Source of the DNA: Trichoplax adhaerens
Taxonomy: Eukaryota > Placozoa > Uniplacotomia > Trichoplacea > Trichoplacidae
Assembly (NCBI RefSeq): GCF_000150275.1
Contig: NW_002060948.1
Coordinates: 1,986,251-2,050,250, forward strand
Direction: 5' to 3'
DNA length: 64,000 nt
Of this stretch, positions 40,101 to 53,024 are shown piece by piece. How positions within the stretch are numbered: the stretch's first letter is position 1; the number at the start of each line of letters is the position of its first letter. Under the pieces are notes generated by a model that was given only the letters and a program-made list of their open reading frames with translations, was not told the origin of the DNA and searched no databases. The position numbers were made by a program, and so were the translations under genes.

Positions 40101-41781
40101 AAAAGGCACGCTATTGCATCATAATGATACTTTCGTATGCGACAATCCAGATCATTTGTCGAAAGTTTCAACTCAGGTCTTCAAATGTATCTTATTACAA
40201 TATTTACCGCATGGTATATTTCCACAATTATTTAAAAGTCATATTAGCGATGATCAATTTTTGCCAGCTATGGCTAAATTACTGAGCGACTTTAGTGAAT
40301 TCGATCAAATGGAGCCATTATATAAGTTATTCGAGTATATTAACAATAACAAAATAACCAATCGTGAAATGAAAATTATACTGGATAATCTCGCCAATTA
40401 CATGGATAATCTATCAAATGAAGCACACTTTGCATGGCAGAATGTAATATCGCATTTAGATACATTCTTTAAAAAATTACCTATATTTATTAAGGGCTTA
40501 CAAGATGGGGCTCCATTAGCGCGCATTATGGTAGCCATATTTAAATTACCAACTAATAGTAAAAATCTATTACAAAGTATGGGCCATTGCTTTGCAGTAG
40601 CTCTGCGCAATGTACCGTTTTCTACTGCATCATTTACTGAACTGTGTATTCAGTGCTATTGGTCATTTGCAAAGGAAAGAGAGAAACTTTATTTTACACG
40701 TTGTGCAGTGACAGAACTTGTTCATGCATTAAAGTCCAGAATTATATTACCTGCCGATAACTTTGTTAAACTAGCTCAGTTAGTATTTTTAGATACTGTT
40801 GAAGGCAATACAGATTTAAATTTTATTGATACATCATCAACAACATATCAAGGATCACAATCGAATGCGCTAGAATTATTCCGACAGTACCTACCTGAAG
40901 CAGTTGAATTTCTTGGCAGTGGAGATGTTAGTGTAAGATTTGAAGATTTAGTAACGAGTAAGAGCTCCGTTATTGGTAACCTAAAAATTATGATCGCTAA
41001 AATTATTGCATTTGAAATAACTAATAATAATAACAATAACAATAATAACCGTGATTTAAAATATATAACAAGATTAATGCCTTGGTTTCATCAAAGGCAA
41101 TCACAACCAACACGTTTTCAGTTACAGGAATGTGTCTCCCAAGTTAGGATAGTATGTTGGTTGCTCGTTGGCAGTCTGCATCATTACGTTGAGTCGTCAA
41201 CTACATCATCGATTTATACACCGTTTTTACCTTCAGATATTGTTGTTATTGAGCGTGTACTAAATGTGTTCAATTCTATTGCATCGAAAGGACGTGAGTC
41301 ATCGGAATATTTATCAGCAATACCACCTATTCTTATATTATGCCAATTATGGACGGTCTACTGCGAACAGTATATGAATAGTCGGTGGCAATTTAGTGAA
41401 TTTTCAAGTACTAGTGTTATACCAATTTTAATTGACTTTTGGCAAGAAGTCACTTCGGCACTGTTGCAGGTAGTATCGGAAATACACGATTTACATGTGC
41501 ACGTTATTGGTCAATTTTTTACTACTGTGGAAAGCTTGAAAGAATGTAACTCATTTATATTTCATGAATATTTCCCATCTTGGATATCATTTTTAAGCGA
41601 AAATTGTAATCAGGCAAATAGAATTGATCGCCTACGTCATTTACAAGAATGTACTAGTAAGGACAATATTACCGATAATCAAACAGTACTAAAAAGATGG
41701 CTACATCGAGTACAATTGCAAATGGCACAAAACGAATTACAAGCAACTGTACATAATAATAAATCACAATATATTGTTTAA
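28170..41781 (+). CDS. UNC79: UNC79, NALCN channel-complex subunit
   Basis: Exons: 28170-28185, 31173-31311, 31770-31816, 32061-32174, 32274-32444, 32714-32868, 33015-33132, 33252-33316, 33429-33502, 33681-33752, 33816-33843, 33882-34032, 34118-34169 (doubtful), 34365-34560, 34681-34747, 34831-34868, 35027-35127, 35210-35294, 36144-36232, 36320-36440, 36732-37055, 37273-41781 (~2240 aa; human ~2600). Landmarks along the chain match UNC79: MAVEEFTAKVHILKEDVTYL, DLLAVIAYGPIEV, LGSKPPPLYMCSKC, RAVVTCFSLSC, LKDTRLSCFILMLDIIVKQ, CIKCGELISAYDQEN, LGILVLSTFVYRYPEMAAP, HGIFPQLFKS, QLWTVYCEQ and KRWLHRVQLQMAQNELQ. UNC79 works with UNC80 to assemble and localise the NALCN sodium-leak channel. Half the protein lies in one 4.5-kb last exon. 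It includes a poly-Asn run (~41020-41047), an acidic Asp/Asn stretch and CxxC pairs. Exon 4 (32061) and exon 34118 are the least certain. Confidence 0.93.
29797..30380 (+). repeat. ~190-bp repeat, three diverged copies, in UNC79 intron 1
   Basis: Three consecutive copies begin with AATCTACTCTACCGTAAGTT-like sequence near 29797, 29997 and 30190. Each contains CTTGACAGATGC or a variant, GGCTTGTGA, TAGATCAG and a late TGTAACAAAAC or GGAACAAAAC block. They differ by many substitutions and small indels, so the duplication is old. Confidence 0.8.
35295..36143 (+). other. Long UNC79 intron
   Basis: This 849-bp intron is larger than most others in the gene. It is very AT-rich, and a GACCGTTTATATCGTG-like segment appears twice (near 35923 and 36031). 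No exon is seen in it. Confidence 0.5.
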
Positions 41782-42364
41782 ATAGATTTTTCTGTTTTAT
41801 TATTCCATATATTAATAAGACATTATGGAATAGAATATTCGATTTTCAAAGTACTGTAATTGCTTAAGATTATCATAAAAATGAATAATTAGTACACCAA
41901 TGATAAAACTACCTTGAACAAAGTACAGTACAGCAGTGAAGGTATTTGCGTAAAAACGAAACAAAAAGCAACAGTATATTAAGATACTTATGAAGTCATC
42001 ATTCGAAAAATTTATCAATTTTCATTGTCGGATTGAAATAGATTGATATAGTTCAGTAATAATTAGAAAGAATAAAGTAAAATAAAAGGTATTTATGTTA
42101 TTTTAAAGGAAACACAATCTACTAATGTAACTTAGAAATTATTAAATTTTTAAAGGAAATAAATATAGGAAAACACTAATTTGATAGGTGTTCATTCGAA
42201 ATTATAGATACAGTGAGTCAGTGCTTGATGAGCAACTTATAAAGTAAATGATATCGCTAATTTATCAAGGTTTGAGCTGATGATCACTTTACATAACTCT
42301 AGATATGGACATAAATAGTTACCATTTAACTGAATTATAAATTTGGTTATGGTGGATTAGTAGA
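41782..42364. other. Shared 3' region of UNC79 and CXXC1
   Basis: These 583 bp separate the two convergent stop codons. On the plus strand, AATAAA at 42071 and 42081 could end UNC79 transcripts. The only nearby TTTATT (41796-41801) would place a CXXC1 signal almost against the UNC79 stop, so the two mRNAs may overlap. Confidence 0.45.
42071..42086 (+). terminator. Tandem AATAAA signals after UNC79
   Basis: AATAAA at 42071-42076 and 42081-42086, about 290 bp after the UNC79 stop codon. Confidence 0.4.
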
Positions 42365-45300
42365 TTAATAAGCCTTAGTTTCATGTAGCATAATTCCCAG
42401 TAGTCCTCGTCTGCCTTCTTTAGCAGTTTGTATAATTCGTATTTGTTCATATGTTTCTTCAATTAATAGACACTGATAAAAATAGAAAGTAAAAATTTTG
42501 ATAATTGCACAATAAAAATATTTACACCATTCGTGCTATTGGGCATTGTTAACTAGGCAAAATTTTATTAAGGATATAACAGTTTGGGTACCTGCTGAAT
42601 CCGTTCTCTATCAATGTTAGCTCTTTGCAGTCTCTCCCAACGATAATGTTTTATGCAAGAGCGCTTTCTTACTCTACAAAAATCATCAGTTTCTTCAAAC
42701 ACATTTCGGGTTAATGGACATCCACACACTTCATTCGCAGGTATCTAAGTATAAGTTATGCATAAAAGGATATTAGCTTAATTCATTGTTATTAGATTGC
42801 TTTAAAGTCCAAAGAACTGTATCCACTACTACGATATACTGTAGCTATCAAATCAGTTTGAAAAATTTTCCAATACAGGTAATCTTCAACCTTTGGCTCT
42901 TTAGTATGTTCTGCACACAATACGCGTAAACGCTTGCAGTATGTTCCTTGTTGTGCGTTATATTCATCGCAGAATAATGACACCCTTGTAAACAATTTAT
43001 AGTAGATTTAATTCTTCTTTTAATTCACCGAAAAAAGTAGTGACGTTCTCAATATTATGTATCAAGATATGTCATATTAAAACCAATAATAAAGTATTAG
43101 TCCTACTTACTCATTTGGTCCTACATTAGTAGCATACTTTGATCCATACGATGTCAAACTTTCTTCCTGTATATAGGCACACAAAATTAAGATTATTTCG
43201 GACGTCAATTTAAAATTTATAATATATTAAAGAAATTCGATTTTACCTTGATATAGCACTTTTCCATATGTTTGATAGCATTACGTGGAGGAATAGAATG
43301 TCCACATGTAACGCAATAAATTTGTAAATCAGTATCTTCATTGCCATCTTCATTGGCCTAAATGCAAATTGTAAATCATAATTACGCGTATGTAACAAAT
43401 ATATAATAACAAAGTTTTAGCAACAATAACCTACATCGGGTTCTAATGAAGCAGATGACATTTTAGTCCAATTAACGAAATGGTCTAATTTCGCAGACAT
43501 TTCATCTAACTCTGCTAACCTTTTTTCAGCAATCTGCAAGATTTATATTGAAGTATGAATAATACATTAAAAGTATTTGGTCAGCTACATTTTGTATTCA
43601 CTCTAACGTACAGTTGGCATGTTTAACTTACTTTTCGTTTTCTTTCTAACTCCTTTATTTTTAATTCACCCTGAATATCAGCGGTAAGGCCTTGAGTTCT
43701 CAAAGTCTTAATTTTATTCGGTAAGACTCGAAGAATACGCCTAGTTGCAAATAAATCAATACGTAATTCAATGGATTACTAAAGTAATTATGAATTAATT
43801 TAAAACTAACTCTTTAGCCAGTTTTAAACCGCATTCATTGCTACAATATTTTGAAGACAGCCTTGCAGCATTGACGCAACCGATGCCAATACATTGTATC
43901 AATTCTCTCTTCTCAATAATTTCAACTTGCGTATCCTCATCTTTGATTTGTTTGCCCTCATCTCGTTTTCTTTTCCGACTCTTTGATTGATGTTCCTTTC
44001 CTTTACGTGTTTTCTTCTACAAAAAGAATTATACAAAACTTAAAAGTAGAGTACAAAATGAACAATATTATTATCAATATCAACTAACTTCACTCTGTTC
44101 CTCTCTTTTGCTCTTTTTTAACTGTTTAACTTTAAGGCTACGCTGTTTACTTGATTTTTTGGATGCTTTAGGGGTTTGCGCTGTTGCAGCTGAAGTTTCA
44201 TCTTTTTCAGAAACTTTATTAGCAATAGTCGTTTCGTCTTGTGCTGGAACCGTTAAATCCTATTTTATAAGATTAATATCGAAAATAAACTTATTCTTGT
44301 AAAAGTAGTTGATAATCCTGTAATGCTGATAATGCCAGAGTGCTTACCATGTTTGATATCTTTCCTTTATCTTCATCAGTAGGTGTTGTTAAAGTAGGAG
44401 AAGTAGGCGCAGGCTGTGAAGTAGCGCTAACATTGATAGATCCGTTCGACTAAAATATAATAAAAAAGTAGAATGAGCTAATGACAAGCAATTTGTAACA
44501 AAATTCGTATTTCTATTGCGCAAGGCAAATGTTCAAAATTATGCACCAGCCTGTGTACATTAAGAAAACAAATGACGTAAGGGACTTACCAATCGTGAAT
44601 AAAATTTGCACTGGCGTAACATACATTTCTGCCGAAGTCTTTTAGGACCTCCAAATTTTGGCATATCCTACAGTATTTAAGAATTACAGTATTAACAATG
44701 CTAATTGAAGCATAGATACTTTATTGTGATATTTTAGCGTAAGTTAAACGTTTTACAATATCTTTATGACAAGCTATAGAATTAACATGCTATACCAAGC
44801 AAAATTTGCATTTGCCACAATCTTCCGTTCTTGTACAAGCATCGCATTTTCCACAAGCTCGAATGGAACGCTATTTTTAGTTAAAAATAATTTATCATTG
44901 TGGTGGTTGCTATTCCATAGTTAAAATCGAAATATATAAATTCTTAAAAGGAACTCATTTGCTGTATAACTTGAACTTTCTATAGCTATATATATTATCT
45001 TTATTATTACTTTTTGTCTCTTTTCTTCTTGATGACGATCTTCTCTCTTTTTTTTCGATTTATAAGTTGTACGTAATTCATTATTTTTCTCTTCAGTTAT
45101 GAAAATATGAAAAATAATTTCATTTTACTTTAGTGGATATGGTACAGATATCAAGAGGGTTTAATATCACTGAAACTTTGCTGTTAGAAGTGAAATTTGT
45201 TAAGATTAACTTTCACTTAGCAATAATACGAGTATAGTATTATTATTTAATAGTATTGTTGATGTATCAAGCTAGTGATGTACTTTTAGGAATGGTATTA

Positions 45301-46681
45301 GTTGATAGAAAAATTGTGGACTAGAACAGTATAAGAGCTTTAGTTTTTAGATTAAAATTTAGTCAGCACTATGTCAGCTTATAGCACTATGTAACAATAT
45401 AGTACATTACAATGATATCTCAAGAGGTGACTTAAAGCTAGGCATATTGATTGTAAATTAGAATCACATTGGTATTAGTAAGTTAATGCAGAAGATTGAT
45501 ATTGATTCAGGGCGAATACAGCTTATCAATACTACAATATATATAGTAATGACATCATTAGTGCATCAAGCAAGTGATGTATCATCGGAGATGATACGAT
45601 GTAATACAGGTTGACTACAAAATAGATGATTACTAAAATTGAAAGGTAGTTTTACCATTTTACATTAATCATGAACTTACCTATACAATTAGGACAGTAA
45701 AATTTTTTAATCATGTTAGCATCTTCATTTTTAATACCAACGCAATCACCATGGAACCATTCGTCACAACCATCGCAGCATCTGTTTAAAAAAGGTGAGT
45801 TTGAGATGATAGTGATAACTGTATAGTATAGTTACTTGATACACTCTTGTACCGATGCTATATCATAACTCTATCTTGATCACTGGAATTCTAATGATTA
45901 TAATTGTCAAGTACTTGTATAGTAAACGTAAGCCATGGTATTTCATTCTATGCCGATTGCTACTGGTAATTTTGTTGTTACTCTGTTGCACAGGATGCCA
46001 TCTCCTCATGTACAGTATGTGTTCAAGCTACAATTGCTAGTCATGTCAAATCACAATTCTTTTCCTAGTAGGCTAACATCGTTAACGATGACAGACATCA
46101 ATGATTGGCATCAACACACTGTAGTGTGATTACATGATAACCGTTTGATTTTAACACTATCTCCAAGATCACCATCGCAGTCAATCTATTAATACCATCT
46201 ATAGTACTCTCGTCATTTACGATTATCTTGATAACTGTATCATTCATTATAACATTACCCCCAACGAATTGATACCACCTATAGTACCCTCGTCATTTAC
46301 GATTATCTAGATTACCGTATTATTTTAACGTTGATAATACTTTGAAGGTTATTAGTCAATATATTGATAATATGTATGGTACTTACATCATCAATCTTTT
46401 ACCATCATCCGGTTGTTTGCAAATGCAGTATAAGACTGGCTCATCGATTCCTTCAACTGGAGCTGATTCATTTTCAGGCTAGATTGTATATTTACAAATT
46501 TAAAAATAAAGTGATTCTTGACGTTATTGTTCTAAGTAGGCAATTATGAGAAGGATTGATCGATTTGAGGTCCTTTTACTCATTTTTCATATAGTATTTT
46601 CACATATTATTCTATCTATTGGTATGTAGTAGATGAAATTACCTCCTGAGGCTGAGGTGGATGAGCAGGTTGATCCTCCAT
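42365..46681 (-). CDS. CXXC1: CXXC1/CFP1, CpG-binding subunit of SET1 (COMPASS)
   Basis: Sixteen exons on the minus strand: 46681-46643, 46478-46387, 45781-45681, 45090-45011, 44870-44796, 44667-44590, 44449-44348, 44259-44089, 44016-43811, 43740-43632, 43533-43435, 43357-43247, 43166-43111, 42984-42891, 42744-42592, 42472-42365; 557 aa (human ~656). Order: PHD finger (YCICKQPDDGKRLM, CCDGCDEWFHGDC, FYCPNC), CXXC zinc finger (RACGKCDACTRTEDCGKCKF, KFGGPKRLRQKCMLRQC), basic linker, CIGIGCVNAARLSSKYCSNE, coiled coil, then the CFP1 C-terminal zinc domain (YCVTCGHSIPPRNAIKHMEK, LFCDEYNAQQGTYCKRLRV, CGCPLTRNVFEETDDFCR). CFP1 reads H3K4me3 and unmethylated CpG and targets SET1 methyltransferase to promoters; the role here is by homology. 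All phases agree. The start exon codes MEDQPAHPPQPQE. Confidence 0.96.
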
Positions 46682-47081
46682 TGAATCAAGCTGATGGTTG
46701 ATAGCACGCAGGAAGAGTTGGTCTATCCGCTGATGAAAGTAATAACTACAGTAGAATGTTGACCAATGTAGGAGAAGTAGGCAAGATAGCTTGGCTAATG
46801 GATCAATGTAAGATTAGCTATCATTAGATCGCTTAGACTAGACCAGGCATCCAATGGGATGAAATTTGCACTACTGTTATTAACTCTAACTATTATTACG
46901 ACCATAAAAGTGATGTAGATAATCCAGTTGCCTATAGTGTCCACTACCATTGACAAGGTTGTGATTGCGCTTGATTTGATCACCTTCCAGCAGTCTTTTC
47001 TTGACGTCGAATCATGTCCAGGATTGACGCAGGCGCAGAACACTGTCCTGACTGCTGGACACTGTGGACAGTCCCAGCTCC

Positions 47082-47800
47082 CAGTCTACTGACAGACTGA
47101 CGGATGATCAGTCAAGCCTACTCTTCCAGTAGTTCGCTGGCGTACTGTACAGTAGTGTCGCGTACTGTACCGTACAGTACTGTAGTTCTGGATAGTGCTA
47201 CTTTGCTACATTGCTTCCAATCTACTGACAGACTGACGGATCATCCGTCATGCCTAGTCTTCTCCAGTAGTTCGCTGGCGTACAGACGGTACAGTACAGT
47301 AGTGTCGCGTTTTGTACTGCACACTGTAAAGTACAGTATACTGTAGACTGTACACTGTGGTGTAGTTGTACTCTTTTGCTACATTGGTTCCAGTCTACTG
47401 ACCGACTGACGGATGATCCGTCAAGCCTACTCTTCCAGTACAGTAGTTCGTTGGCCCACAGGCCACAGTAGTGTCGCGTACTGTACAGTACAGTACACTA
47501 GAAAGTACTGTATAGTACAGTATACTGCAGACTGAACTACGGTGGCTCACAAGGCTCAGCGCAATACGCCGTAACAACTGGTGATACAGTACACTACAGA
47601 AATGATGTCACACAATCTTCAAGTGATGTCGCGCAAACTTGAACTGAACACTGTGGTGTAGTTGTGTAGTCTTTTGCTACTGTACATATTGTACTGTACA
47701 GTACAGGGTACTGTACATTGTACAATAGTGTACACTGTACATTTGGTTCCAGTCTACTGACAGACTGACGGATCATCCGTCATGCCTACTCTTTTACAGT
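47082..47800. repeat. Four-copy repeat with TGACGGAT-N-ATCCGTCA core
   Basis: Four copies start with AGTCTACTGACAGACTGACG or a variant, at about 47082, 47219, 47391 and 47751. The core palindrome lies at 47098-47114 (one arm mutated), 47234-47250, 47407-47423 and 47766-47782. After the core, copies 1-3 continue with GCCTAC/GTCTT, CCAGTAGTTCG and GTAC-rich sequence; copy 4 soon diverges. Confidence 0.85.
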
Positions 47801-48009
47801 ACTGTAGTTGTGTACTCTTTTGCTACATTGGTTCCAACGTATCCCTTGGTGAATGTTAACTAATAACATTCATTTGAATTCACTTCAAGCTCTTTCTTAT
47901 TTTTCTTCTTTGCGGTATAAGTATAAAGGACCGTTCATAAAAAGGTTCACACTAGGCTCTCTATTGACTCCGTATTGGATTCAAAGGAAAACACAGCAAG
48001 CAAGCGCAG

Positions 48010-48295
48010 ACTGTGCCGTACTGTACAGTACATACAGTATCGCGGCAGTACGTACAGTACAGTACAGTACAGTACAGTACTGTAATCTGTAACCTGTACT
48101 GTACAGTACAGTACATACTGTACAGTACTGTATGTTAGTGTACTGTACAGTACAGTACTGTACAATGTACCCTGTACTGTACTGTATGTTAGTGTTTTTG
48201 TTGTACGGTACAGTACATACTGTACTGTGTAGTACTATCTCTACCGTCTACAGTACAGTCTGTACATTACAGTACTGTAGACTGTGGACAGTTTT
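48010..48295. repeat. Dense GTAC palindromic island upstream of the tetraspanin
   Basis: About 280 bp built almost wholly of CTGTAC, GTACAGTAC, CAGTACTGTA and related words, for example near 48050-48090 and 48130-48170. It ends about 200 bp before the tetraspanin ATG. Such sequence can fold on itself on either strand. Confidence 0.85.
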
Positions 48296-48490
48296 GTGTT
48301 GTCGCCTTTTCCGGCATTCCACTACTGGAGGCCTTCATTGACTTTCTTGCTCAGAAAAAAAACTTCCAACGCCCTAAACTGAATCCGTGAACGCTTGTTC
48401 GATTCATTGACTGACTTGAAGAAAAGTTGCTGCTTGATTGCAGCCGTTATCAAGGCCAAAGGCCGACGACTTAAGAAGGACTGAGCAATA

Positions 48491-51171
48491 ATGCCTTCCA
48501 TCGAGACTACAAATAAACGCCGACAGCGCCATAAGAAAAAATGGTACAAATTCGAACCGACCGAGATTAGCGCTTGGATTCGAGTTCCTTTCTTTATTGT
48601 CTGCTTGTTAACATGGGTAAATGATATGATAGACTATTCTATACAGCGTTCAATGCATAATAAACACGATCATTTTTACGCAACTTTATTAGTGTAGTAA
48701 GTCTGAAGTACAACCTATGGACAACATTGTCCTGATGGTTTACCTGACGATGTGGTCAATATAAACAGTTGGTATCAAGATACGTAAACAGTACTTTCGT
48801 GAAAGCAAGGCACCAATGGAATCATAGTAAAATGTACAATGCAGATTAAATCGATCGTATTAAAGCGTATACTGTATTACAGAATAGTAGTAAATCTTAT
48901 TTAGAGATGACCAACACTATATGCGCTAAACATTCAACATGTAAGAATGGATGCTCATGTAGAGCTGCTACACTACATGTAGACTGTAATGGAATGACGA
49001 CAGCGACACAAGCCAATTATTATCACTGTGCTACTTGTTGATCGTTTATTACCTTTAAAATACCTCCATCCTAATGAACAATGTTCAATTCTGTGCTGTA
49101 CTCATTCGATAGATTTATTATTGAACTATAAATTCTCCATCAGTTGATAGGATGCATTTCGTTAGGCATTGGCATTTGGGCCGAAGTGCAATCTGCCAAT
49201 CTACGCCCTACTACTGCCAATGGTAAAGTAAATTCACAAATCGCAAACTGGACATCTGGACCTGCCATCATCTTGATTGTAATGGGCTTGATGGGCTTTA
49301 TTATGGGTTTCTTAGGCTGTGTTGGTGCTTTAAGAGAAAATCTTTGCATGCTGTATACGGTATAAATAACATCGCAATCAATACAATAACAATTCATAGG
49401 AAGGCTAGATTGCTATTCAATCATTTAGCAAACCCCACATTGATTTAGTTTAATCTCATTAATCTTATCCTGTCAAGCTACTTATAGGAGTAATTGTGCC
49501 ATCAATAATCAATTCATAATAGCTTAAAATTGATGATGTATTCTCCTTTTCCTCTCTTATCGTTAGTTTCTAGTATCGGCTACTATTATTCTCATACTGC
49601 AAATTGTAGCTCCAATTCTGGCTTATGTCTTATCACAGGAGGTAAGATTGCAAACACTGTACCAGATCCTATACTAAAAACTTCGGTAGCTATTACCGCA
49701 CATAGTTTATTTCGCTATCAACATGATAGAATATAAGTACTAAACGACTATACTTTGCTGTTGCAAATGATTACATGATTTTCTACAGACTAAACTGTAT
49801 GTTGTTTTCTATCTTTACAACTAGTATGTTACTGCTTGACCGATATGATGATCAAATTTATCGGAAGTAATCTTCGCGGTCATTACTATACTTTACCAAT
49901 GACTCAGTGTAATTTTATTCACTGCTGTCAACTAGTAAATCGGTTTATGAAGTTTTACAATCTTTAAGTTATTAGTATTCGCTACTACTATCAGTAAAAT
50001 TGTAAAAGAAAAGACGACTCGAGTCAAGCTTTCAATTTGTCGGTGAAATATTTGCGTCTACGCTTCTATTATAATTCAGGCCACGAATTTAGCCAATACT
50101 GCCGTTAGAAGTTCAATCACAGACTACAGAGCCAATGCTGACTTGGAACGATTAATTAACTATATCCAAACAAGTGTAAGTTGCTCATCGTTTGAATCCT
50201 GAAAATTTTAGGAATGCTCTCCTTGGGTATACAGCATATACTGGATATTAAGATAAACGTAGCAAAGGATAATTTATTTACCGACAGCTAATACTACACT
50301 GTACAAACAAAATTAGTTCTTGCGATATCGATTGGCCTCTTCTTTATCTCACCTATATCATTGTAAAATATAGCTAAAATGTTGTGGTGGCGCTAATTAC
50401 AATGATTGGGAGTTTAACATCTACTTCAACTGTACTAGCCCTGGACCAGAGAGTTGTGGCGTACCCTACTCATGCTGTATTAATTATACTATATCGGTTA
50501 GTATGATAATTATAGAAATTTATCTTTCATTTGTAGAACATTCTTTATATACGACATATTACATCGGTTCAGTTCAAAACTTACCTTTGGTGGATTTTTA
50601 TAATAGGGTTCTATTAATTCGCAGTGCGGCTATGGAAGTAGAAGACTAACAGTAAGCTTACAACTGACATCGTCTAAGACATTTCACACTTTAAGATATT
50701 GGTTATATACTTTGTAACTCTTACGCCTAATACTTTAATCTTATATAACCTATTTTTAATATGTTCAATTCCCTCTCAAGTCTAAATCGTTTTATCTATT
50801 TTCCGTACAGCAACTTCAAGCCAGAACTAGGATTTATACTAACGGCTGTACTGATTCCGTCAAGGCATTAATTAGGAATAACCTATATTGGTTCATTGGA
50901 ATTGGGTTTGGATTATGCTTAATTCAGGTAGAGAAATACAAAATGTCGATTTATTATTTTGAAATCACTTGATCGATATAGTTTATAGTTAATTACTACA
51001 ATAATAAATGCTTATTTGAATTTGGGATATTTTTTGCCTTAGTTGGCAGTTTTAGTCTTATGTGGTAAGCTAATTCAAGAGATTAAGGCAGTTAAAACGG
51101 ATTATGAACAGTACTACAATGACGTCGGAACGTGGCCTGGTGGAAATACCGGTGAAAATGCTGGTGTTTGA
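48491..51171 (+). CDS. TspanC8-type tetraspanin (TSPAN5/14/15/17/33 group)
   Basis: Eight phase-0 exons: 48491-48616, 49144-49359, 49567-49641, 50080-50175, 50374-50496, 50607-50651, 50811-50927, 51043-51171; 308 aa. Four membrane segments: IRVPFFIVCLLTWLIGCISL, IILIVMGLMGFIMGFLGCVG, FLVSATIILILQIVAPILAY and YWFIGIGFGLCLIQ-LAVLVL. GALRENLCMLYT is the usual tetraspanin inner-loop motif. The large outer loop has CCGG, FNCTS (a possible N-glycan site), PESCGVPYSCC, NSQCGYG and NGC. That is eight cysteines, the mark of TspanC8 proteins, which bring ADAM10 out of the ER and shape its cleavage of Notch and other substrates. An ADAM10 role here is inferred. The first exon codes a basic cytosolic tail. 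The exact vertebrate paralogue cannot be named. Confidence 0.93.
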
Positions 51172-51957
51172 CGCATAGAAACTGCAAAGTGCAATCTATG
51201 GCTTGGCTTTATAAAGCGTATTTGTACTAGAATATTGATAAGATGGGGAAACACAAGCTGTTTATTAATTAGCCATTAGAGCGTGGTATTGCTGCCTTGA
51301 CTAATTATGCAGACGATGACTTTACCCCATCTTCTACGTATTTATCTTACTATTAATATGCACTTATCTTACATACTGTTCTTTATCGTACTACGCGTAT
51401 TACTAAATATAAGCAAATTGTTGTGAGGCTATCATTATATTATATGCTATACAGTAGTTTTGTTGACAATACGGTTGACATACTGTAACTGTGTTAACGT
51501 ATAATGGTTAAAATTGTAGATCTAGTAGCATTGTTCTTACACAACATACAGCATGAATAAGGTAACCAATTTGATGATATGACTACTCTATTGATAAGTA
51601 TATGCGTGGTTAATGAATGAAAACAAATGTTGAACAAGAGAATAGCTTCCTTTCTGTATTTAATCTTGTCATTTGAGTACCTTATTTGTACACGTTTGTT
51701 TTGTACTGCGGTTCTTGTAAAGTTGTACTACAGCGTAGAGGTTACTTATTCTACTTTTATAGAAGGCAATTGTTATATTTTATGTTTTGATTGACTGATT
51801 TAATTTTATTGCATTGGTTTGCACTTCTTGTGTGGCGTAGTAGCGAATAGTTATAACTTGATTATATGTGATAACGAGTAATTACGCTCGCCATCCGTTG
51901 TATGATAACGATTAGACAGTTTATTTGTGAGGGTCAAGTATTTTTTAACGTTATAAT

Positions 51958-51963
51958 AATAAA
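51958..51963 (+). terminator. Possible tetraspanin polyadenylation signal
   Basis: AATAAA about 790 bp after the tetraspanin stop. The remainder of 51172-53273 shows no coding signal and separates two convergent genes. Confidence 0.3.
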
Positions 51964-53024
51964 AGATACCATCTTTTCTGGAAGCAAATCTCTATATCAT
52001 CTTAATTACTCCAGTTTATACAACAAATCGATAATAAGACGATAATTTATCAATGTGTTGTGTCAAAATGCAGTGATAGTAAAACTTTACGCCTACTACT
52101 ACTTTTGAAGGAAGGAATTCGTCGTATTTTAGATATAATTAGGGATCCCCAACGGTCGGTTCAACTCAGTCTGGCACGCAATTTTTAAAACAGTTTACAT
52201 TTTTAAAGTCAATTATAGGTATTATAACTTTATTTTTAGAATTTTAAAATGAATTAACATGAAGGATTGAAATTGAAATTACAGTAATTTAGGATTGTTG
52301 AGTTTGATAGTTTAAGGTTAAAAATTATTATTTATGCTTTATGATAGTACGGTACTGTATAAGGGCTAGTTCTGCTGGCAGGCCAACTAATCTATTACTC
52401 ATAACTTAAAAATACAAGTTTATCACATTGCTATATTGTTATAGCGCTGTACTGTAAGCCACAGCCTTTTTAACTTTCAATGAATAAAAGATACGATGAT
52501 TGAAAAGTAACTGCCATTACAATTACAATGTACTCATCTTCATAGTCAACATTACCATGAAAATAAAATCAAGCAACATATCTTGTAACCTTTCCATAAT
52601 AAATAATATAATATCAATCCCACGTCATATAGCACAGAAGAATTACAAGCACTTGCGCTGCACGTGAATATCTAATAACCTTTCCTACCGTACATATAGA
52701 CGGGTAGACACGATGTCAATATTACTGTATGACTTTCTCTTACAACGTGACCGTAGCTTTTCTTAATTAGTCCTACTATCATAGTAATGCTATGAGTACA
52801 CAATCAGCAGACTAAATCAAGAGACAGACGAACATCGTAAAATTATGAGCAAACATGACAGCATTCTAATAATAACGTTTAAAAAAGATAAGTTTAACTC
52901 GGTAAGTATTCAGAATCATTACAGTATTTAAGCTATTCTCTACACTTCAATTCAAGATGGATCTCGCCAGTAGTGAAGGGTAGCAGTCCGTCAATAAATA
53001 CTACTATTACTATTATCATTATTA

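Larger units (their letters stand above)
46682..48490. promoter_or_regulatory. Divergent 5' region of CXXC1 and the tetraspanin
   Basis: No exon is seen. The first ~350 bp are plain. From 47082 to 48295 the stretch is dominated by GTAC/TACTGTA words and a four-copy repeat with a palindromic core. ORFs here are made of these words and are not credible genes. Both promoters should lie here. Confidence 0.45.

Noticed and set aside
47104-48341. Several 60-80 aa ORFs in the CXXC1-tetraspanin interval
   Set aside because: They are translations of GTAC palindromic words (runs of Tyr, Cys, Thr, Val) and occur on both strands.
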